A model generated the notes under the pieces. That model was given only the letters and a program-made list of their open reading frames with translations. It was not told the origin of the DNA and did no database searches. 64,000 bases of DNA from Notospermus geniculatus (Eukaryota; Nemertea; Pilidiophora; Heteronemertea; Lineidae), in NCBI GenBank assembly GCA_002633025.1, contig NMRB01000288.1, positions 1 through 64,000 of the forward strand, in the 5' to 3' direction. Of the stretch, positions 10,130-20,127 are shown piece by piece. A program made the position numbers and the translations under genes. Numbering within the stretch: position 1 is the stretch's first letter; the number at the start of each line of letters is the position of its first letter.

Positions 10130-10270
10130 AAGATGTACCCTCATCTTTACATGAATAACACTTTACAGTGATATCAAATGACACTGTTGGTGTAAGACCA
10201 GCCATATTTAGCCCGATCTATTGTCAACCTGACACAACAGGCGTGACCAAACATGTCGGTGGGATCCGCG
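10130..10270 (+). repeat. Dispersed repeat paired inversely with 19735-19870
   Basis: Shared words with the complement of 19735-19870, in order: catgaataacact, agaccagccatatttagcc, caggcgtgaccaaacatgtcgg. About 130 bp, a two-copy interspersed repeat in inverse orientation. Confidence 0.6.
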
Positions 10271-10430
10271 GCCCTTGGATCTTTGGTCTCTGGGGAAGAG
10301 GAGATATTCGCCATGACTTTAGTCTTTGGGGTGTGGATGCATGGACAGGACCTTAAGCCTTGATGCTTCTGGACAAAATGTGACATTATGGAAACGGGCC
10401 TACTCAAGCAGGCGCGTACATGTAGAATTC

Positions 10431-10520
10431 TGGTGTGGTTGAATCTAATTGGCTCTGTCCGTCTTCCTGATGTCCCCCTATACGGTTTTCACAGGATTGA
10501 GGGTCTCGGCAGAAGCACCA
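10431..10520 (+). mobile_element. Left half of a GGTGTGA-family element
   Basis: Aligns with the left half of 58446-58621: ggtgtg..tgaatctaat, gatgtccccc, and cacaggatt.agggtct. The right half is missing; a poly-G run and the assembly gap follow. Confidence 0.6.
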
Positions 10521-10544
10521 CTAGTGGTTTAAAAAGTTTTTCGC

Positions 10545-10559
10545 GGGGGGGGGGGGGGT
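10545..10559 (+). repeat. Poly-G run beside the first gap
   Basis: Fourteen consecutive G bases shortly before the N run. Such runs commonly stop sequencing or assembly; the ORF spanning this gap is an artefact of Ns. Confidence 0.7.
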
Positions 10560-10574
10560 AGGTCTAAAGGAGTA

Positions 10575-11544
10575 NNNNNNNNNNNNNNNNNNNNNNNNNN
10601 NNNNNNNNNNNNNNNNNNNNNNNNNNNNNNNNNNNNNNNNNNNNNNNNNNNNNNNNNNNNNNNNNNNNNNNNNNNNNNNNNNNNNNNNNNNNNNNNNNNN
10701 NNNNNNNNNNNNNNNNNNNNNNNNNNNNNNNNNNNNNNNNNNNNNNNNNNNNNNNNNNNNNNNNNNNNNNNNNNNNNNNNNNNNNNNNNNNNNNNNNNNN
10801 NNNNNNNNNNNNNNNNNNNNNNNNNNNNNNNNNNNNNNNNNNNNNNNNNNNNNNNNNNNNNNNNNNNNNNNNNNNNNNNNNNNNNNNNNNNNNNNNNNNN
10901 NNNNNNNNNNNNNNNNNNNNNNNNNNNNNNNNNNNNNNNNNNNNNNNNNNNNNNNNNNNNNNNNNNNNNNNNNNNNNNNNNNNNNNNNNNNNNNNNNNNN
11001 NNNNNNNNNNNNNNNNNNNNNNNNNNNNNNNNNNNNNNNNNNNNNNNNNNNNNNNNNNNNNNNNNNNNNNNNNNNNNNNNNNNNNNNNNNNNNNNNNNNN
11101 NNNNNNNNNNNNNNNNNNNNNNNNNNNNNNNNNNNNNNNNNNNNNNNNNNNNNNNNNNNNNNNNNNNNNNNNNNNNNNNNNNNNNNNNNNNNNNNNNNNN
11201 NNNNNNNNNNNNNNNNNNNNNNNNNNNNNNNNNNNNNNNNNNNNNNNNNNNNNNNNNNNNNNNNNNNNNNNNNNNNNNNNNNNNNNNNNNNNNNNNNNNN
11301 NNNNNNNNNNNNNNNNNNNNNNNNNNNNNNNNNNNNNNNNNNNNNNNNNNNNNNNNNNNNNNNNNNNNNNNNNNNNNNNNNNNNNNNNNNNNNNNNNNNN
11401 NNNNNNNNNNNNNNNNNNNNNNNNNNNNNNNNNNNNNNNNNNNNNNNNNNNNNNNNNNNNNNNNNNNNNNNNNNNNNNNNNNNNNNNNNNNNNNNNNNNN
11501 NNNNNNNNNNNNNNNNNNNNNNNNNNNNNNNNNNNNNNNNNNNN
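10575..11544. other. Assembly gap (970 N)
   Basis: Unresolved bases immediately left of the 211-bp satellite array. The gap probably contains more satellite, because the array begins at the first resolved base. Confidence 0.95.
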
Positions 11545-14500
11545 GTGTGTGAAATATCAAGTCGATTTTATGACGATAACATTGTTTTTGCAGCCTCCCA
11601 AAAAGTTAGTGTGTCAGATCGGGCTGCGAATGGGATATGAAATGCTTTGTTGACCGGGCAGTTTTGCTCTCAAAGTCACCCGTTTATTTCCATGAAGAGA
11701 AGTTTTGATTGTTGTGAGGCCATTTTTATATGTTAAAGTATATGTCTGTACGTATGTGTGTGAAATATCAGGTCGATTTTATGACGATAACATTGTTTTT
11801 GCAGCCTCCCAAAAAGTTAGTGTGTCAGATCAGGCTGTGAATGGGATATGAAACACTTTGTTGACCGGGCAGTTTTGCTCTCAAAGTCACCCGTTTATTT
11901 CCATGAAGAGAAGTTTTGATTGTTGTGAGACCATTTTTATATGTTAAAGTATATGTCTGTACCTATGTGTGTGAAATATCAGGTCGATTTTATGACGATA
12001 ACATTGTTTTTGCAGCCTCCCAAAAAGTTAGTGTGTCAGATCAGGCTGTGAATGGGATATGAAATGCTTTGTTTACTGGGCAGTTTTGCTCCCAAAGTCA
12101 CCCGTTTATTTCCATGAAGAGAAGTTTTGATTGTTGTGAGAGCATTTTTATATGTCAAAGTATATGTCTGTACGTATGTGTGTGAAATATCAAGTCGATT
12201 TTATGACGATAACATTGTTTTTGCAGCCTCCCAAAAAGTTAGTGTGTCAGATCAGGCTGTGAATGGGATATGAAATGCTTTGTTGACCGGGCAGTTTTGC
12301 TCTCAAAGTCACCCGTTTATTTCCATGAAGAGAAGTTTTGATTGTTGTGAGACCATTTTTATATGTTAAAGTATATGTCTGTACGTATGTGTGTGAAATA
12401 TCAAGTCGATTTTATGACGATAACATTGTTTTTGCAGCCTCCCAAAAAGTTAGTGTGTCAGATCAGGCTGTGAATGGGATATGAAATGCTTTGTTGACCG
12501 GGCAGTTTTGCTCTCAAAGTCACCCGTTTATTTCCATGAAGAGAAGTTTTGATTGTTGTGAGACCATTTTTATATGTTAAAGTATATGTCTGTACGTATG
12601 TGTGTGAAATATCAAGTCGATTTTATGACGATAACATTGTTTTTGCAGCCTCCCAAAAAGTTAGTGTGTCAGATCAGGCTGTGAATGGGATATGAAATGC
12701 TTTGTTGACCGGGCAGTTTTGCTCTCAAAGTCACCCGTTTATTTCCATGAAGAGAAGTTTTGATTGTTGTGAGACCATTTTTATATGTTAAAGTATATGT
12801 CTGTACGTATGTGTGTGAAATATCAAGTCGATTTTATGACGATAACATTGTTTTTGCAGCCTCCCAAAAAGTTAGTGTGTCAGATCAGGCTGTGAATGGG
12901 ATATGAAATGCTTTGTTGACCGGGCAGTTTTGCTCTCAAAGTCACCCGTTTATTTCCATGAAGAGAAGTTTTGATTGTTGTGAGACCATTTTTATATGTT
13001 AAAGTATATGTCTGTACGTATGTGTGTGAAATATCAAGTCGATTTTATGACGATAACATTGTTTTTGCAGCCTCCCAAAAAGTTAGTGTGTCAGATCAGG
13101 CTGTGAATGGGATATGAAATGCTTTGTTGACCGGGCAGTTTTGCTCTCAAAGTCACCCGTTTATTTCCATGAAGAGAAGTTTTGATTGTTGTGAGACCAT
13201 TTTTATATGTTAAAGTATATGTCTGTACGTATGTGTGTGAAATATCAAGTCGATTTTATGACGATAACATTGTTTTTGCAGCCTCCCAAAAAGTTAGTGT
13301 GTCAGATCAGGCTGTGAATGGGATATGAAATGCTTTGTTGACCGGGCAGTTTTGCTCTCAAAGTCACCCGTTTATTTCCATGAAGAGAAGTTTTGATTGT
13401 TGTGAGACCATTTTTATATGTTAAAGTATATGTCTGTACGTATGTGTGTGAAATATCAAGTCGATTTTATGACGATAACATTGTTTTTGCAGCCTCCCAA
13501 AAAGTTAGTGTGTCAGATCAGGCTGTGAATGGGATATGAAATGCTTTGTTGACCGGGCAGTTTTGCTCTCAAAGTCACCCGTTTATTTCCATGAAGAGAA
13601 GTTTTGATTGTTGTGAGACCATTTTTATATGTTAAAGTATATGTCTGTACGTATGTGTGTGAAATATCAAGTCGATTTTATGACGATAACATTGTTTTTG
13701 CAGCCTCCCAAAAAGTTAGTGTGTCAGATCAGGCTGTGAATGGGATATGAAATGCTTTGTTGACCGGGCAGTTTTGCTCTCAAAGTCACCCGTTTATTTC
13801 CATGAAGAGAAGTTTTGATTGTTGTGAGACCATTTTTATATGTTAAAGTATATGTCTGTACGTATGTGTGTGAAATATCAAGTCGATTTTATGACGATAA
13901 CATTGTTTTTGCAGCCTCCCAAAAAGTTAGTGTGTCAGATCAGGCTGTGAATGGGATATGAAATGCTTTGTTGACCGGGCAGTTTTGCTCTCAAAGTCAC
14001 CCGTTTATTTCCATGAAGAGAAGTTTTGATTGTTGTGAGACCATTTTTATATGTTAAAGTATATGTCTGTACGTATGTGTGTGAAATATCAAGTCGATTT
14101 TATGACGATAACATTGTTTTTGCAGCCTCCCAAAAAGTTAGTGTGTCAGATCAGGCTGTGAATGGGATATGAAATGCTTTGTTGACCGGGCAGTTTTGCT
14201 CTCAAAGTCACCCGTTTATTTCCATGAAGAGAAGTTTTGATTGTTGTGAGACCATTTTTATATGTTAAAGTATATGTCTGTACGTATGTGTGTGAAATAT
14301 CAAGTCGATTTTATGACGATAACATTGTTTTTGCAGCCTCCCAAAAAGTTAGTGTGTCAGATCAGGCTGTGAATGGGATATGAAATGCTTTGTTGACCGG
14401 GCAGTTTTGCTCTCAAAGTCACCCGTTTATTTCCATGAAGAGAAGTTTTGATTGTTGTGAGACCATTTTTATATGTTAAAGTATATGTCTGTACGTATGT

Positions 14501-15797
14501 GTGTGAAATATCAAGTCGATTTTATGACGATAACATTGTTTTTGCAGCCTCCCAAAAAGTTAGTGTGTCAGATCAGGCTGTGAATGGGATATGAAATGCT
14601 TTGTTGACCGGGCAGTTTTGCTCTCAAAGTCACCCGTTTATTTCCATGAAGAGAAGTTTTGATTGTTGTGAGACCATTTTTATATGTTAAAGTATATGTC
14701 TGTACGTATGTGTGTGAAATATCAAGTCGATTTTATGACGATAACATTGTTTTTGCAGCCTCCCAAAAAGTTAGTGTGTCAGATCAGGCTGTGAATGGGA
14801 TATGAAATGCTTTGTTGACCGGGCAGTTTTGCTCTCAAAGTCACCCGTTTATTTCCATGAAGAGAAGTTTTGATTGTTGTGAGACCATTTTTATATGTTA
14901 AAGTATATGTCTGTACGTATGTGTGTGAAATATCAAGTCGATTTTATGACGATAACATTGTTTTTGCAGCCTCCCAAAAAGTTAGTGTGTCAGATCAGGC
15001 TGTGAATGGGATATGAAATGCTTTGTTGACCGGGCAGTTTTGCTCTCAAAGTCACCCGTTTATTTCCATGAAGAGAAGTTTTGATTGTTGTGAGACCATT
15101 TTTATATGTTAAAGTATATGTCTGTACGTATGTGTGTGAAATATCAAGTCGATTTTATGACGATAACATTGTTTTTGCAGCCTCCCAAAAAGTTAGTGTG
15201 TCAGATCAGGCTGTGAATGGGATATGAAATGCTTTGTTGACCGGGCAGTTTTGCTCTCAAAGTCACCCGTTTATTTCCATGAAGAGAAGTTTTGATTGTT
15301 GTGAGACCATTTTTATATGTTAAAGTATATGTCTGTACGTATGTGTGTGAAATATCAAGTCGATTTTATGACGATAACATTGTTTTTGCAGCCTCCCAAA
15401 AAGTTAGTGTGTCAGATCAGGCTGTGAATGGGATATGAAATGCTTTGTTGACCGGGCAGTTTTGCTCTCAAAGTCACCCGTTTATTTCCATGAAGAGAAG
15501 TTTTGATTGTTGTGAGACCATTTTTATATGTTAAAGTATATGTCTGTACGTATGTGTGTGAAATATCAAGTCGATTTTATGACGATAACATTGTTTTTGC
15601 AGCCTCCCAAAAAGTTAGTGTGTCAGATCAGGCTGTGAATGGGATATGAAATGCTTTGTTGACCGGGCAGTTTTGCTCTCAAAGTCACCCGTTTATTTCC
15701 ATGAAGAGAAGTTTTGATTGTTGTGAGACCATTTTTATATGTTAAAGTATATTTCTGTACGTATGTGTGTGAAATATCAGGTCGATTTTATGACGAT
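11545..15797 (+). repeat. 211-bp satellite array, 20 full copies plus a partial one
   Basis: The mark gtgtgtgaaatatca occurs at 11545, 11756, 11967, 12178 and onward to 15765, a constant 211-bp step (20 steps exactly). The first three resolved units differ at several positions (for example atcgggctgcg for atcaggctgtg), while the units from about 12178 to 15700 appear near-identical. The last unit shows atttctgtac and reverts to 'atcagg', then breaks into unique DNA after 'gacgat' at about 15797. No unit carries an ORF of useful size. Each unit includes 'tttttgcagcctccc', which resembles a splice acceptor. Confidence 0.97.
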
Positions 15798-15856
15798 CGC
15801 TGTGACGACGGACGTGATATACATGTAAGCCGGGAATGAAATCCCATAGTGTGGCC

Positions 15857-16230
15857 GGGGCCATGTAGAATTAGCGGAATCAGCAGATCTGGCAGATTTT
15901 GCGGATTCTGTACAAAATTGAATAAAATTCAATGATGAATGGAAATTAATAAAGTAATATAATTTTTCATGTGTCCCACAGATTATAAAGGACGCGAAAA
16001 TACCATTTACAGTCCGAACAGGGCAACAAAAAATAAAGGTCTGCAGGAATAGATCGCCCATTTACATTGCTGTTCGCGACGCTGTTGCGGCTTTTCCTTT
16101 ATAACCTGTGCAGCATATAGAACACTTGAAAATTTATATTACTAAATTAATTTCCATTTATTATCAAATTTTATTCAATTTTACACAGAATCCGCCAGAT
16201 CTGCTGATTCCGCTAATTCTACATGGCCCC
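15857..16230. mobile_element. Foldback MITE, GGGGCCATGTAGAATTAG ends
   Basis: Inverted ends of more than 35 bp (ggggccatgtagaattagcg... and complement) continue as imperfect arms of about 145 bp (aaaattgaataaaat, ggaaattaat, taatata). Total 374 bp with no gene. Flanks tggcc and tggct could be a 5-bp target duplication. Confidence 0.75.
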
Positions 16231-16301
16231 TGGCTAGATATACGAACCCGGGACCTGCTGCTTGCTAAGCGGACGTAATAACCACTCGGTTATCTGGCTC
16301 C
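16231..16301 (-). pseudogene. tRNA-like sequence or SINE head (loop TTAGCAA)
   Basis: Minus strand begins GGAGCCAGATAACCGAGTGG (box A-like) and carries a TTAGCAA anticodon-type loop, then CCCGGGTTCG (box B start), but the T arm does not close (tatatctag). The head of the SINE at 42243 shares gtccgcttagcaa. It is a decayed tRNA(Ala)-like retrosequence rather than a working tRNA. Confidence 0.5.
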
Positions 16302-16317
16302 TCAGGCCTAAAGGACT

Positions 16318-16400
16318 GTGAATGGAGGAGGGGGGGGGTAGGTTTGGGTTAGATCAGCCCTGGAATGGTTGCGGTCGGGGTCAGCCATATATATTTACAT
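16318..16400 (+). repeat. Dispersed repeat (gatcag.cct..aatggtt.cggtcggggtcagccat), copy 1
   Basis: The phrase cggtcggggtcagccat with the same upstream 'ttaggttt...agatcag' occurs again at 23238-23300. About 60 bp shared, preceded by a G run. Confidence 0.55.
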
Positions 16401-16908
16401 AAGAGAGGGGATCCAATTTAAGGTCTCCCCTTCTCTTCGCTGTCCGCTCTCCATCCCACATGACTGCACACAGCATCATATCGCACCAAGCCAGGCAACG
16501 TCGTAATAGGGTCACCTGAATGACCCCTTAGATCTTGGTTGAATAGGTCCAGATAACACCCCCTTCATTAGATAAGGTTACAAAAGTGGAATGAAAGCGA
16601 GAACCAACTCGTTGTGGCCCTTGGGGCAAATCTGACCCTTTCAGGGCAGGGATATGATATAATGTGGAATGTGGTTTGGTGCATGGTGACAACCCGATGC
16701 CGTCAGATGACTTCGACCCATAAAGCAACCACCGAACCGTCTCCTTTTATTTCCGGAAAAGCTCGCCCCAACACGACAAAACATGTTTCCAGGGAAAATC
16801 GTTTCTTGGAGTTGCGGAGAATGATGCAGAAGATGTTGCTACAAGCTTTTGAATGGTCCGAGAGTGAATGAGAGGCCTAAATGATGGAAACTGTGCCATG
16901 CATGGACT
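16401..16908. other. No gene seen
   Basis: Unique-looking sequence. Open frames at 16528-16728 and 16614-16871 overlap on opposite strands and show no recognised motif. Confidence 0.45.
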
Positions 16909-16913
16909 ATTAG

Positions 16914-17169
16914 CAGGGCCGGATCCAGGGGGGGGGGGCGTGGGGGGGGCGTCCCCCCTATTTTTGGCAGAGTAGTGATTTTTTTTAGCAAGAAAAATTT
17001 AATCACATAAAAATTGGAGTATTTTGCTCTCAGATGCCAGGAAAATGCATATAAAAGCACTTAAAATTGTCAAATTTGTTTGGGCTTCATTCTTTCGGTG
17101 CTCACCACCTCGGGTGGGCGGCGTCGAGCTACGCCCCCCCCCTTTCTGTCAATCCTGGATCCGGCCCTG
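16914..17169. mobile_element. Miniature element, CAGGGCCGGATCCAGG ends, 5-bp target duplication
   Basis: Inverted ends cagggccggatccagg and cctggatccggccctg, with attag on both sides (16909-16913, 17170-17174). The interior (gattttttagcaagaaaaatt, cacataaaaatt.gagtattttgctctca) recurs inversely at 38972-39178. GGATCC-type ends with internal G and C runs also define 62264-62562. Non-coding. Confidence 0.85.
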
Positions 17170-17174
17170 ATTAG

Positions 17175-17335
17175 TTTGGTTTCGCAAGCCTGATGAAACA
17201 CGAAGTACGAAATACGAAATTCTACTTCGTTTCCTGAAACTAATGCAGTCTGGAGATGGTTGGTACCACAAATATCCCTGCTGCCACTGCGTCTTTTACG
17301 CTTCTTTGTTGCTGTTTGTCTGTCGCTGCGAATTT
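17175..17335 (+). mobile_element. Truncated copy of the 2762-3286 palindromic MITE
   Basis: Shares gtttcgcaa..ctgatgaaac, cacgaagtacgaaatacgaa and 'ggagatggttggtaccacaaatat' with the left half of the full element; the right half is absent. It abuts the attag duplication of the preceding element. Confidence 0.7.
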
Positions 17336-17552
17336 ATAAAACTTTTGTGTGTAGTTAACTCGATTGTTAACAGGTGTCATTCCAAACAAATCGGTGCAAA
17401 ATGAATGTCATGGCGCTTCTGTCATGTCTGTCAATGCGACAACTCGCATGTGTGTCAAAAACAGCTAAAATACTGATGATTTTCTAACAAACCGACATTT
17501 TTCAGGATTGATTCTACTCTCTGTTTGTATTTGGAGTATTATTTCACGGATC

Positions 17553-18167
17553 TAGTAATTCTTAAAAGAAGAAAGGACTCAAGATTGTCCTTTTCTCAGG
17601 TAAGAAAGACTTGACCCCCTCCAATCTCGGAGGTTTTCGCAGTGCCACGTTCTCCGCACTCTAAAAATAATGTACACAGGTGTAACATCGATCAGTGCTT
17701 CTCTGTGTGAATGTTCCTCCTCATTGTACTGCCCTATTGAAGAGTCACGGTCTCTCTGGCTGTCTCTTGTCACTACATCCCAATACAAAAGATGAAACAC
17801 CGAAAAATGGGGAACACTGGCAGATGTTACACCGGCGTAACACTATAACACTGAAAACCGGTGTTTTGCTCTTTAGCAACCGTGATTTTCGTGTTCACTG
17901 TGTAAAGGACAACACCATGAATTTTTTTACCATCTACATTGACTGCCGTTGTACATTGGTCATCACGGGTATTTTCGCGGGTTACGAAAATCACTGTTTA
18001 TTTACACTTTGTTTGTTTGTGTCCAGTCTTTCTTTGTCTTATGAGTAATTTGTTGGCGGCATGCACCTCTAATATTATTTTGATACTGAAAGTATTTAAT
18101 TTGGTGGGTTGGGCGTGTCCCAAAAGTAAAAAAAAAGAAGCAAACACCCATGTTTACAAACCTTGAA
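17553..18167 (+). repeat. Segmental duplication, unit 1
   Basis: This 615-bp stretch is repeated at 18173-18218 plus 19035-19612 at high identity, for example cagtgcttctctgtgtgaatg and ttgctctttagcaacc. The end is at the single N of 18168. It includes the cacgg.tattttcgcgg...tttgtcttatgag block that also occurs at 46225-46460. ORFs here differ between the copies. Confidence 0.85.
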
Positions 18168-18172
18168 NCTAG

Positions 18173-19612
18173 CAATTCTTAAAAGAAGGAAGGACTCAAG
18201 ATTGTTCTTTTATCAGGTACTAGCAAAGTTACCCGTCCTACAATCTTGTTGTCGGGAGGGTGTTTTTATTGGGGCACATCAGAATTTTATGGGCTGAATA
18301 GCGAGTTATGTTATGCAGAGGTCCTGAATGATGAAGCCCTTTCCAACACTATCCAGTAATCTCATTGCCACTTTGTCTCCAGTCGCCTTCATTTTTTTTC
18401 ATACCTTCAATCATTCAGAATCCTTCTGTTCGTGTTCTGTTCTCGCCAACATATAGAACCCCCACCCTGTCTGCAAATTGGTTGACTGTTTCCCTATATC
18501 ATAACAGAATGAGCCCGAGGTACTTTGGTAAAAGTGCCCTCCACCTTCTCAGACACACAACATTCCTGACCTCTGCTCCACTGATTCCATCCAACCCACA
18601 TTATGCCCTTGATTCGATCAGTTCCGTAAAATTATCTTCCTGTCTTTCCCCAAGCCTTTCAAAATTCTCCATTGCTTCCCTCCATTTCTACTGATATGTT
18701 CAACAGCAAGTAATCAAACTTGCCATGCCAGCTGATAAGAGGATTCTGCATCTTTAGGCCATTCCGATGTGTTTGTATTAACAGGAATGGGGTCACAACA
18801 GTCGGTATATGTCAGGACAATTGGGGAATCCCTCCTCAGTGTATAAATAGAATTCCAGGTCACCAAAAGATTTCCCTGTCAAAACCATCTTGGAACCAAT
18901 TTTTTTCTGGTTTTTGTTTGCTATAAACACAGACTGATACCTGGCCAACACATCACACCACGATTCATGACTTGTATGATGCCCAATCTCCAGAAGGAGT
19001 GAGACAAAAAATGAGCCTTCTCTCTTATAATATAGAAGATTTGACCCCCTCCAATTTGAGGTTTTCGCAGTGCCACGTTCCCCGCACCGTAAAAACAACG
19101 GTGTAACATCGATCAGTGCTTCTCTGTGTGAATGTTCCTCCTCATTGTACTGCCATATTGGAGAGTCACGGTCTCTCTAGCTGTCTCTTGTCACTACGTC
19201 CCAATACAAAAGAGGAAACACCGAAAAACGGGGAACACTGGCAGATGTTACACCGGCGTAACACTATAACACTGAAAATCGGTGTTTTGCTCTTTAGCAA
19301 CCTTGATTTTCGTGTTCACTGTGTAAGGCCAACACCATGACTTTTTTACCATCTACATTGACTGCCGTAGTACATTGTTCATTGAAAATCTGAAAGATCA
19401 TGTATCACGGGTATTTTTGCGGGCCACGAAAATCACTGATTATTTAAATTTGGCTTGTTTGTGTCCAGAATTTCTTTGTCTTATGAGTAATTTGTTGGTG
19501 GCATGTCCCTCTAAAAATCCTTTTGATACTGAAAGTACTTAATTTGGTGGGTTGGGCGTGTCCCAAAAGTAAAAAAAAAATAATGCAAACACCCATGTTT
19601 ACAAACACTGAA
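18173..19612 (+). repeat. Segmental duplication, unit 2, interrupted
   Basis: The first 46 bp (agcaattcttaaaagaagga...) match 17553-17600. The match then breaks at about 18219 and resumes at about 19035 (gatttgaccccctccaat) through 19612. The single N at 18168 lies exactly between the two units. Confidence 0.8.
18219..19034. other. About 815-bp insertion inside duplicated unit 2
   Basis: This segment is absent from unit 1. It has no visible inverted ends or target duplication. The 109-codon frame 18365-18694 is Pro/Ser/Leu rich without recognisable motif. It could be an insertion, or single-copy DNA that unit 1 lost. Confidence 0.45.
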
Positions 19613-19734
19613 TCATGCAAATGAGGAATTCATGGCACTCTTTATCCTTTACCATTTCCTTTACATCACATCATGAGGGACAAAATTCTTCACCAATAAC
19701 TCCTTGCCCCTAGATACCAAAAGTCTCGTCCCGT

Positions 19735-19870
19735 CCGCCCTCCGCCGATATGTTTGGTCACGCCTGCTGTGTGAAAACAACAAAACGAGGGGCTAAATAT
19801 GGCTAGTCTTATAACAAAAAGGGTCATCTGATTGTGATAAGTGTTATTCATGGCGAGATAAGGCGGGTTA
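19735..19870 (-). repeat. Dispersed repeat paired inversely with 10130-10270
   Basis: Complementary to 10130-10270 across catgaataacact, agccatatttagcc and gcgtgaccaaacat. See that entry. Confidence 0.6.
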
Positions 19871-19944
19871 TTGAGATCTTGAGCACGTATTTACTACTTT
19901 CATTGACTGTCGTCAGGCGTACCAATAGGGATGTTTCGGGACTC

Positions 19945-20127
19945 TTGAAGCCTTTTCCCACTGCAGCGGTCCGCCACGGTTTGTGGCGACGGAGCGGTTT
20001 CCACAGGGTTTTGGATAATCCTTCGATGGTTTAACAATACATGGCGTTTTAATTATCCCAATGCCTGTGAGAACCGCTCCACTCGCCACAGACCGCGGCG
20101 AAACCGCTACAGTGGCAGGCCTTTCGA
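19945..20127. mobile_element. Miniature inverted-repeat element, GC-rich arms
   Basis: Left arm tgaagccttttcccactgc then gcggt.cgccacgg.ttgtggcga and ggagcggttt.cacagg; the right arm is the imperfect complement through 'gtggcaggcctttcga'. About 180 bp, non-coding. Confidence 0.65.

Noticed and set aside
10529-11560. 343-codon ORF
   Set aside because: Nearly all residues are X from the assembly gap. The same applies to the ORFs across 26750-27057 and 40190-40629.
11700-15700. CENP-B-box-like word in the satellite (ctttgttgaccgggca)
   Set aside because: The spacing between TTTG and CGGG is two bases too short for the CENP-B consensus.
11545-15797. Regular repeat array considered as CRISPR
   Set aside because: There are no variable spacers between short repeats; the whole 211-bp unit is repeated, and the surroundings are eukaryotic.
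16231-16301. Candidate functional tRNA-Ala
   Set aside because: The T arm and acceptor stem do not pair and the anticodon stem is defective; better explained as a SINE head or pseudogene.
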